Positions 56,396 to 64,000 of a DNA stretch of 64,000 nt are shown here, one piece after another. Made by a program: the position numbers and the translations under genes. Origin of the DNA: Aschersonia sp. MBC 622 (taxonomy: Eukaryota; Ascomycota; Sordariomycetes; Hypocreales; Clavicipitaceae); the NCBI GenBank assembly GCA_030782805.1, contig JARJPL010000730.1, positions 24,070 to 88,069 of the forward strand, written 5' to 3'. The notes under the pieces were generated by a model. The model was given only the letters and a program-made list of their open reading frames with translations. It was not told where the DNA came from and did no database searches. Every line of letters begins with the position of its first letter. Within the stretch, counting starts at the first letter, position 1.

Positions 56396-57006
56396 GATGC
56401 CATCCACCCCATCGCTCGCGTTGAGGCTTGTTGATGCCTTATCTTAGTGACCTGTCTCGGCAGCCAGGTAGACTTGGAAGCCTTCAACCCAGGCCTCAGG
56501 ACCGGCGGCCCATGGGAAGACGTTGGCGCTCGGCTATTGCGATTTTTTTTGCTTTCCATTTCAAAGGGCTGTTAGCTAGCGCAACAGGCTGGTCGAGCCG
56601 CGACCATACGCGGGGAAGTCAGGAGGGCTAGCAGCAACAGGCGAAATAGCCGAGCGTGTAAAGCGAGAAGAAGCAATGGAGAAGAAAGAGAAAAGAAATA
56701 AAACAGGAAAAAAGCCTACTGATCAGACTGGCCGTGAAAAGAAGCGGCCAAGCGTGAGGCGGCCAGTGGCCCGTTCTTGCGACCATAATGGCAGTGTCGA
56801 GAGCCCACCAGGTCGCAGAACAGGCCGGGCACGAGATGGAAAGGAACGGGCGGGCGGGCGGGCGAGCCAATGCGGACAAGGCAGAAAGACGAAGGGGAAA
56901 AGAAGATAAAAAAAAAAAGAAACCAAAAAAAAAAGAAAAAAAAATCAAATTTCTAATTGTAGAGTTTACAACCGCCGTTTATCCTATTTGTCAAAAGTGA
57001 TGAATT

Positions 57007-57080
57007 CCACTGCTAGCTCAGCGGTTAGCGAGCGCAGTTCCATGGTGGTCACGTAAAGAATGTTGTAAGCTGGGCAGTGG
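57007..57080 (+). pseudogene. tRNA-like sequence, probably a decayed tRNA
   Basis: 74 nt with a perfect 7-bp acceptor stem (CCACTGC at 57007-57013 with GCAGTGG at 57074-57080), TA at positions 8-9, and a perfect 4-bp D stem (GCTC/GAGC) enclosing a 10-nt loop with GG. The A box TAGCTCAGCGG matches the consensus. The anticodon and T stems do not pair, and the B box is degraded (TGTTGTAAGCT where GGTTCRANNCC is expected). It therefore looks like a nonfunctional tRNA copy or a tRNA-derived repeat. Confidence 0.4.
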
Positions 57081-57992
57081 CTTTCCAGAAAATGATTGCT
57101 GATAGGGTCCTTTACGGCCCAAGCGCCGGCGCTTACATGCATTTTTGTTTCTCAGAATCTGTAGCCTCGGTCGTTGAGCTATTTGCGAGCACTAGAGACA
57201 AGACACGGTTCTGATATAGAATCGGAATGATTTGATATGTGTAAGGAAATAGAATAAAATAAAATATTCCCCTCATGTTGCTGGAGCTTGTACAACGTTG
57301 AACAAAATCTGGGGATCGGTAGCCGAGTGCTACCATGGCTAATGTTGGGGATACAAAAGACCGGAGTTGGGGGGGAGGACAACAACATGACATGACCTGC
57401 ATGCATTGTTCGTCATGCACATTGTTTTGGTGTTTCTGGTCTATTTTCAAGTCTGAAACGAAGTGGTGACTGAAAATAGAGTCAAACAGGCGAGAGAGAG
57501 ATGCGTACCTTGCGTTGGGTTGTAGTGAGGCGGAAGCCGTAGAAGCAAGCCAGCAAGGCTGCTTCCAAAGCAGGGGCAAACAAAGGCAAGGCTGTGATGA
57601 TGACTTGGGACGTAAGGAAGGGAACGGCCAATCTTTTCCCTCTTTTTGTTCATCAGGCTGCATGAGAAGACGCACCTTTTATTCTCGGTGCCTATTTTAA
57701 CTGGCTGAAGAAAAAAAAAACTATTATTGGAAGCAAGCTGGTAAAGTTGAGGGGTGGGTGGTCAGATGCTTGTCTTGCTTTGTAGTAGTGGTGTACATGA
57801 GCTCAGCGACAATCTGGCTTGGCAGCGTATTTTTTTCCTTTCTTTGCAAAAAGAATGGGAGGGGGATATGGGGGGAGGGGTTCTCAGCCGCAGACCCAAG
57901 GAGCATGCAAGCAGGCGCCCAGGCCGTGGGCACGCAGATGTTACCAGTAGAAGCTCACCAGTTAGCGCCCACGGCCCATGGTTCATGAACCA

Positions 57993-58037
57993 GGGGAGGA
58001 GGAGGAGGAGGAGGAGGAGGAGGAGGAGGAGGAGGAG
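57993..58037. repeat. GGA trinucleotide run (homopurine tract)
   Basis: About 45 nt of GGGGAGGAGGAGG..., all purine on the + strand, directly after a 12-bp palindrome GGTTCATGAACC (57980-57991). Such tracts are length-unstable and can form triplex or quadruplex structures. Confidence 0.85.
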
Positions 58038-59376
58038 TTTAGCGGGAAAACCCACGAATCCTACCAACCCAATGGCAGAGGGAAACGCCCGCTCTCGCGG
58101 AGCGGTTGCGGAGCGAAAGCGCACTCAACTATGTACATGGATGGGTCTGATTCTGTTCTCTTTGGCGGGCTAAATACCAGGTAACAAGTTTCCGTCTGGT
58201 TCAAGATATGTCTGCACAGCCTCATGGAAAAGGGCAGTGCTTCTAGCTTTCGACACGTCCTTTTGGGGCACCGAAGTCAGATTGTAATCCTGTATAATTG
58301 ATGACCCTTTGTGAAAGAGGCATACGCCCGTCTTCTGAGGCCAGCGTCAGCTATTAGTCAACTCGAAGACGGCGATGCAAAGGTTGCCTCCCCCTGCTTA
58401 GCAGCAAAAGGCCAGGCCAAATTAAACGACAGCATTGGCCCGTCTTTGGCCCTCTCGACTTTCTTCGGTGGGTCCGGCCATATGTCCCGACATGACGGGT
58501 TTATTACTTTCTAATAATTACTGATAAAGTCCAGTCTCCGGAGTCCGGACAAGGGGACGTACATGTGTGTGGGTGGAGGTGGATGGATGGACGCAGCAGC
58601 CCATCTTGCTTGGCCAACACTTTGTTCGAAGCATTGCGCTAGTGCAAGGCGCCCATGGCATCCCATGGCATCCCATGGCACCCATGTTTGATCCAACGCA
58701 GTTTCTTTTTTTAGCTTGCTGCTTTTTCTGTTCCTTGCTTGAAATGTATCCTCTGTACTGGCGGTGTATACACACAGTACATGCCGGAAATGTTCTTCTC
58801 TTCAGCCTAGCTATCCGCCCAGCCCTGGAACAATCGTGGGCGCCAACCCACCACCATGCCCACCCCCCTGCCGCCCGGAGCAAGCAGAACTGCCCTCGTC
58901 CTTTGTTGATACGGTACCTCTGAATCTCTTGTTGGAAGCTCTGTGATATTGGTACCGCCTACATGACGGTTCGCCCACCATCTTGGGAATGGGCGAGTGG
59001 CCTTTTGCCGCCTTGACCTTGACGCGATGAACCACCGCAATATATCTGGCCGACTTGTCTATTAAAGGCCGATTGATGCCTACTTCTTTTTTCTCGACGA
59101 TTGATTCATCACACACACCATCTCCTTTCTCTCACTCACCTCCTCTTACTTGGTCCTAGCTGCACACAAACCTCCTGCAGTTTGATCGCGAGAGCTTACT
59201 TGTTACCCACATTCAAGACAAACAAAGATATAAAAAACGCCCCCAATCCCCTCGACCTCGACATAGCTCTGTCGCCTCGGCCCCCAATCTCGCTCCCGTT
59301 GTTTGCTTTCTGCACCTTTTCCGCCGACTCGGTGAGCGTGGTTGAGACAACTTGCCGCCGCCCCTTTTCCATATAG

Positions 59377-60362
59377 ATGCATCTTGCCGTTGCGCCGCTC
59401 AAGCGACTTAGACGAGAAACCATGCCGCCAACTCTGCGCCTCTCCGTGCCCGTAGCACAATACAACTGCGACCTAGGACGGGACGACTACTGTACTGAAA
59501 GCACCGGATCCGAGTCTGACGACGCTCGCTCCTCTGTGAGTAACGACGATGAGCAGTCGGACCACGTCCGCTCCCCCACACGCCTGGTGTACAACCTGGA
59601 CGCCCTCCCGGAAAAGACGAAGTCGACTGTCCGCGATGCTTTCAACGAGCCCCCCGCCATGGTCGTCCAGCACTGTCGCCAGGTTGGCGACACGTTTGCT
59701 TTTCAAATGTCAGAGGTTGTGACACGGTCCGTTCGCATCCGCGCGCCATCGTCTGGTAAAGCGCGCCTGAGCTGCTCATGCTCACAAAGTGGTGGTGGTG
59801 GTGATCTGGACAATGATGACAAGGAGCCCTGCCATCACATCCTGTGGCTCCTGGACCAGCTTGCCAAGCAGACGCTGTACGACACGGACCACGAGCAGCC
59901 TCTGACCATGACGTCTGCCGGCTTCCCCGAAGAAATGGGAGATCCCTTCCGCGCCATTTCCGACCACCATCTCAACATTGTCGCAGACGGGCTGCACTGC
60001 CGACACGTTGAGCCAGGCTGCTACGACCCCAGACGGGTCGACAAGCATCGCATCAGAGAGTCTCGCGAGCTGCTCTCCTCGGTGTACGAAGCATCGGCAG
60101 ACTCGTTCCGGCCCGACATTTTTACTGATGAGCCGCTTCTCGGCCCGCCCATTGTGAAGCCCCAAGACCTCGACTATACGGTGTTTCGCATGCTCGTCGA
60201 CGATGACATATTTTTCCACTACTTTCTCTCCGAGGCGTGTTCGCGCGGCAGCGACGTCATTCACCAGTTTCGGCTGCTCACCCACAGAATAAACGCCGTT
60301 CTCCAAGACTTTGACCAACAACAACAACACAGCAACCCTTTGAGCGTTTGCAGCGACGAGCC

Positions 60363-60409
<47 letters not shown>

Positions 60410-60903
60410 GCCCGCCGCAAGAGTCTTCCCACACCGTCTCATGGGCCGCACGCCACATTCAAGGGGTCATAAGCCTCGTCCGCTACGCCATCTGGAGCGG
60501 CGAGCGGCCCTTGCAGGCCGCCGAGAAGCACGCTGCTGCGAAAACACTCATCCACATCCTCGACTGCGTGTTAAAACGACGACAACACACGACCAATGTC
60601 CGCGGGGAAAGGGGCCGGGGCCGTGTTTTTTTGGAGCGAAACTTGTTTGCCCGATTTCTCGGCGACGCCGACTGCGGCTTCGTCTTGGACGAGCTCGAAA
60701 GGATTCCCGAGGGCGCGCTGCCGTACATTAACAACCTCGAGTCCATGGTGGACAAGATGGCGCAGTACGGGGTAAAGGCTTCGTATCTGCACAGGTTTCG
60801 CAGATTTATGGCGCAGTTGAAGGCGAGTCGGCCCGTGCCGAATTTAAAGCGCGAGAGCCCGGACAGCGACGAGGATTGGGGTGCATGTAAACGAATGAGA
60901 TGA
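59377..60903 (+). CDS. SWIM zinc-finger protein of unknown function
   Basis: A single 508-residue frame. A SWIM-type zinc site is visible: Cys133-x-Cys135 (LSCSCS) and Cys152-x-His154 (PCHHILWLLDQL), following the strand FAFQMSEVVTRSVRIRAPSSGKAR. SWIM domains bind DNA or proteins. Residues 155-300 are predicted mixed helix and contain PFRAISDHHLNIVADGLHC and LDYTVFRMLVDDDIFFHYFLSEA. A run of 15 Asn (AAC repeats at 60364-60408) separates this from a helical C-terminal region (RHIQGVISLVRYAIWSG, FLERNLFARFLGDADCGF). The C-terminus is acidic then basic (SPDSDEDWGACKRMR), possibly nuclear. A second Met at residue 16 could be the start. The gene is convergent with the kinase-like gene. The zinc signature is seen; the role is not known. 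Confidence 0.8.
60364..60408 (+). repeat. (AAC)15 microsatellite inside the SWIM gene
   Basis: Fifteen uninterrupted AAC codons encode polyasparagine in a linker. Being in frame and perfect, the tract is expected to vary in length between strains. Confidence 0.95.
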
Positions 60904-61173
60904 TAGATGGATGGATGGCTTGGTTTGCATGCATCCATGGTACAGGATGGTTCGAATGACTTTTTTTTTTTTTCTTTTTCGAATCCCAGTAGATGGACAT
61001 ACTTCAATTGTTATATATTCTAATTTTCAACTTTTTTATATTTTGCTTCATATAAATTGTCTAGCATTTTCCCCTACACCTCATTGCCGTTGTCAATGAT
61101 TGCTCACTATATCTATCTCATCGCCGTTATCGATGACGCTCTGGTATTGTTCATGCAATAACCCGACTCTTTT

Positions 61174-62997
61174 TTATAGTTTGCCAATGTAATTCTCTAG
61201 AAACTCCTCCACCGCCGCCAGCGTAGGCCTATTGGGAAACGCGGCGCTTGCACGCTTCCTTTTCCGGCACTCAATATATCTCCGCACCCAGCGCTCCGAG
61301 TCGGCGACGCGCTGCGTCCAAAACAGCCTGGCCCTGTGCCGAACCGCCTCGGGTGTCGAGCGTGTTCTTGTGCTGCTGCCCTCATCATCAACTTTCTCCC
61401 GCAGGACGAGCTCGCCACCGGAGCGCACAATGACGCTGCTGAGCGTGGGCTGGTGGCCCCGGGTGCAGCAGTCAATCAGGCGGCGCATCTCGGGCGGCGT
61501 GCGCACGTAGGCCGGGAACTCGACGGTGGGCTCGCAGCGGTACGAGGCCCAGATGGCGGCGCGCTGGGGCGCGCTCTGCGCCTCAAAGAGGCACCACAGC
61601 ACGCGGCCAAGCATGTAAACCTCGCAGCGCTCGCGGCCCTGGTCGTTATCGTCGTCGTCGTCGTTGTCGAGGCACTGCCAGGCCACGTTGTAGCCGTGGC
61701 GGCCCGCCGGCCAGACGTACTCTTCACCGTCGACGAGGGATTCCCACCCCGGCAGCATCTGTGTTAGGAGCGCGGCGTAGCGCGCGCGGTGGCTGTCTGG
61801 GAGAAAGGGGAGGGAATCCTTATCGGTGGTGGCGAGAGCGCGGATGCACTCGATGGCGTTGATTTCGGGCGCGGCAAACTCGGACCACACGCCGCGCTGC
61901 TCAAAGTCGACCATGACGAGGTCGAGCGCGTCGGAGAGCAGCATGTTGTCCAGGCGCAGGTCCGAGTTGTACGTGTCGCACGTCCCGCGGAAGTGGCGCG
62001 CGGCTTGTACGAGCTGCAGCGCCCATTTCGCCGCGTCGCGATGCGTGATTTTACCGCGTAGGTTCAGGAACGGGAGGTGATCGCGAATGGTCCCGTGCTG
62101 GTGGTAGGTCAAGGTGAAGCCAACGACGGCCGTCTTGGATCCGAAGCCGCACTTTTTGGTGACGAGTGCCAAGGGCCGCTCGATGATGTTGGGATGCGGC
62201 GTCATACGGAGCAAGTTGCGGAGCTCGTGGTAGAGATACTTTGTATGGCTTGTGATGGCTTTGAAAACGACTGTTTCTTTTTTGCCATTGTGTTGTTGTT
62301 GTTGGACAATGGAGACGCTGTCGTGCGGCTGCGACTTGTACGTAAGCTCGCCAATGTCAATCGTCGGCGGGAACCACTGGATATCTTGGTCCTTCCACAT
62401 GTCCTGCAGCTGCTGCACCGACAGCATCTGGCGCTCTAGATGGTGCGTGGGCGCGACCGAGATGCGCGCGTCCCGCACGTCGATGGGCACGTTGTGCAAG
62501 ACGATGCGCGAGCCAAACGGAAGCTGCTGCTGCTGCTGCTGGTGGCGGTACCGGTGCGCCGCCTTGCCCGCCGACGAAGTGGTCGTCCAGTGCTGCAGGC
62601 AGCGGACAATGTGCCGCGTGATGCCGAGCTGCTGCGTGGTTCGGGCATCGCGCGCGTGGAAAGCGGCGCCTAGATCCAAAACGCGGCGCAAAGCCGGCGA
62701 GATGTCCGTGTGCTTGGGTATGAAGACGTCGACGCGGAGCGGCGGCGGCGAGGTGGAGTCGGGAAAGAGCGGCACGGCGTGGAATTGCGTGCCAAAGGCG
62801 ATGCAGCCGTCAATGCGCCATAGAGGGTTGGAAGGGAAGTCGAGGCTGTCGATTCTGTTCTTTGGGTTGAGGAGCGAGGTTTGCCAGCAGCATGTCTCTG
62901 CTGACTCGGTCGACTCCGGTGTGCGTGCCGGCGGCGGCTTGTAGTAGGCGGCCGTTGGGAGCGCGACTTGAACAAGGACGTCTTGATTTAGCTCCAT
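61174..62997 (-). CDS. Protein-kinase-like protein with altered DFG motif
   Basis: A single 607-residue frame. The middle resembles a protein kinase fold: candidate ATP-binding Lys ~246 (VVFKAI), a hinge-like stretch VVGFTLTYHQHGTIRDHL, a catalytic loop YNSDLRLDNMLL (Asp ~346, Asn retained, His-Arg of HRD changed), and DFEQRG (Asp ~364) in place of DFG. No glycine-rich loop is evident. The ~220 residues before it have Gln runs and no clear domain. The C-terminal part after ~500 is helical and basic (ECRKRKRASAAF). Similar proteins in filamentous fungi are weakly conserved kinase-like proteins of unknown role; activity is doubtful but not excluded because the key Asp and Asn remain. The SWIM gene is its convergent neighbour. 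Confidence 0.72.
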   Translation of the reverse strand: MELNQDVLVQVALPTAAYYKPPPARTPESTESAETCCWQTSLLNPKNRIDSLDFPSNPLWRIDGCIAFGTQFHAVPLFPDSTSPPPLRVDVFIPKHTDISPALRRVLDLGAAFHARDARTTQQLGITRHIVRCLQHWTTTSSAGKAAHRYRHQQQQQQLPFGSRIVLHNVPIDVRDARISVAPTHHLERQMLSVQQLQDMWKDQDIQWFPPTIDIGELTYKSQPHDSVSIVQQQQHNGKKETVVFKAITSHTKYLYHELRNLLRMTPHPNIIERPLALVTKKCGFGSKTAVVGFTLTYHQHGTIRDHLPFLNLRGKITHRDAAKWALQLVQAARHFRGTCDTYNSDLRLDNMLLSDALDLVMVDFEQRGVWSEFAAPEINAIECIRALATTDKDSLPFLPDSHRARYAALLTQMLPGWESLVDGEEYVWPAGRHGYNVAWQCLDNDDDDDNDQGRERCEVYMLGRVLWCLFEAQSAPQRAAIWASYRCEPTVEFPAYVRTPPEMRRLIDCCTRGHQPTLSSVIVRSGGELVLREKVDDEGSSTRTRSTPEAVRHRARLFWTQRVADSERWVRRYIECRKRKRASAAFPNRPTLAAVEEFLENYIGKL

Positions 62998-63030
62998 TGC
63001 GATTGATTAAGATGAAAGTGATTTGCTCAT

Positions 63031-63078
63031 TGGAAAAATATGGAAAAATATGGAAAAATATGGAAAAATATGGAAAAA
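63031..63078. repeat. Tandem repeat of 10 bp with phased A5 tracts
   Basis: TGGAAAAATA is repeated four times exactly, followed by a fifth copy with one change (TGGAAAAAGA). The tract begins 34 bp upstream of the ATG of the kinase-like gene. A-tracts spaced 10 bp, close to one helical turn, are expected to bend DNA. Confidence 0.92.
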
Positions 63079-63749
63079 GAATGGGCGTGTTGTTTATAGA
63101 TGAGTCGGTCGAAACACTAGTTAGAGGATGACATGACATTTACAGATTCTTCACACTACAACTCTGCGACAAGTCGTCGTAAACACGGCAACGGGCATAA
63201 AAGGCACAACGGCGCGTCCGAGTTTGCTTTCCTGCGCGTTTGACAGGACAGGCCTCTGGTGATGGGCCATGCCCGTTATGTGTAGATGTGATGGCGGTGA
63301 AACTGGTGTACGTCGCCGCAACAGTCGCGGCCCGTCCACGAAGGCAACAAGCTGAGCGGTGGGCAAACATGCCCAGAGCTTTCTGATGGTGTTTAGACAA
63401 CCACAAGCATTGTGATGGGATGTAATGATGTGGCCAAGTACATCGATGCTTACCCTGTATTGGACAATGTTGGAAGCATCGCGTACTATGTTGGATGTAT
63501 TGGATAACAAGTCGGAGTCAAAAGCAACCATACACGCTCTAAATAGAAGAAGCTCTTTTTTTCGTACATCTATCCTGAATACAAAATATATTCAAGTATA
63601 TGCTTGGTACATTTCTTTAAAGTTTTGATGGTTTACTACTTACTTTCTTGTTTGGGAAATTTCAAGTGAGTCTCGATTCTTGACCGTATTACTGACTAAA
63701 ATGGGCTCGCTGACGGCATGCACATGGTAAAAGAGCTTTTTGCTTATTA

Positions 63750-63790
<41 letters not shown>
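63750..63790. repeat. T14/A27 homopolymer palindrome
   Basis: A run of about 14 T is directly followed by about 27 A, so a 14-bp perfect inverted repeat with no loop exists. It may be two opposed poly(A) relics or a sequencing/assembly artefact. Confidence 0.7.
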
Positions 63791-64000
63791 CTAGTGTGTA
63801 TCAAGTCGCGAGCCTTATTTGCTTGCGGTGGCTTGCGGTGTCAGCAGCTGAAGGAGCATAACGCACAACGGTCAACTTGGGGTATTGTTATTGTTGTTGC
63901 ACAAACATTCATTGTATGCACAGGTTAATCGACAACCTTTTTGAAAAAGAAAAAAAAAAAAGAAAAAAGAAAAGAACAAGTACGGAATAGACATGTCGCT

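Larger units (their letters stand above)
55160..59376. other. 4.2 kb gene-free region with degenerate repeats
   Basis: No recognisable protein gene apart from the continuing SF3b6-frame segment up to 55366. It contains a 5-bp-stem inverted repeat at 55946-55962, two diverged copies of a ~105-bp unit (56081-56395), A-rich tracts at 56909-56945, a tRNA-like sequence (57007-57080), a GGA run (57993-58037) and short CCCATGGCAT repeats at 58652-58684. The last ~300 bp are pyrimidine- and CA-rich and are probably the leader of the SWIM gene. Confidence 0.5.
62998..64000. other. Upstream region of the kinase-like gene to the window edge
   Basis: 1 kb with no recognisable gene. Next to the start of the kinase-like gene are phased A-tracts (63031-63078). 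A T14/A27 hairpin-like run lies at 63750-63790, and a second A-rich stretch at 63941-63975. Open frames here are short and random-looking. Confidence 0.5.

Noticed and set aside
60945..60973. GGTTCGAATGA followed by a T run, resembling a tRNA B box and Pol III terminator
   Set aside because: No A box or cloverleaf fits upstream; it begins 40 bp after the SWIM stop codon.

Overview
This 64 kb window is nuclear DNA of a filamentous ascomycete, most likely a Sordariomycete and probably of the order Hypocreales. The evidence is compact genes on both strands, introns mostly of 54-200 bp with fungal donor, branch (CTRAY) and acceptor signals, C/G-rich codon third positions, and a gene set typical of such fungi (RecQ helicase, Mph1, Mex67, Erv29, Cdc14, a cutinase, a NUC-1/Pho4-type bHLH factor). 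The order is an inference from protein resemblance; no database was searched.

Layout. 2-436 (+) is the 3' end of an unidentified serine- and arginine-rich protein. 1277-6313 (-) is a Sgs1/QDE-3/BLM RecQ helicase, divergent from a DUF1275 membrane protein (7538-8442 +) that has a GC-AG intron. After 2.6 kb without a gene comes a secreted cutinase (11071-11909 +), then a six-exon, 1845-residue ankyrin-repeat protein (12956-18776 +) whose N-terminal domain looks like a nucleotidyltransferase fold. An Atg33-like membrane protein (19104-19923 -) and the FANCM/Mph1 helicase (21162-24344 -) follow. The mRNA export receptor Mex67 (25261-27534 +) has an unusually long, largely open first intron.

The stretch 27.5-34 kb is gene-poor. 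It holds a perfect 6 x 18 bp tandem repeat and one candidate small secreted cysteine-rich protein (29516-30032 -). Then come a single-pass kelch-like protein (34089-36293 +), a NUC-1-like bHLH regulator (40316-42503 +), Pcc1 of KEOPS (43585-44057 -), the phosphatase Cdc14 (45401-47465 +), the ER cargo receptor Erv29/Surf4 (49103-50361 -), an MBD4-type DNA glycosylase (51859-53289 -) and the splicing factor SF3b6/p14 (54225-54934 +), which has a 24-nt microexon. Past another 4 kb with degenerate repeats and a decayed tRNA-like sequence lie a SWIM zinc-finger protein (59377-60903 +) and a convergent kinase-like protein (61174-62997 -).

The genes do not form a metabolic cluster; the window is ordinary housekeeping chromosome. 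Three encode genome-maintenance proteins (RecQ, Mph1, MBD4-like glycosylase) and several serve RNA or protein trafficking. The most unusual signals are: a coding-like reading frame continuing in phase through the SF3b6 stop codon, with a 66-nt intron-like segment that would remove that stop; the possible nucleotidyltransferase signature of the ankyrin protein; the nearly open 178-nt intron in mex67; the unannotated candidate secreted protein; and five A-tracts phased at 10 bp just upstream of the kinase-like gene.
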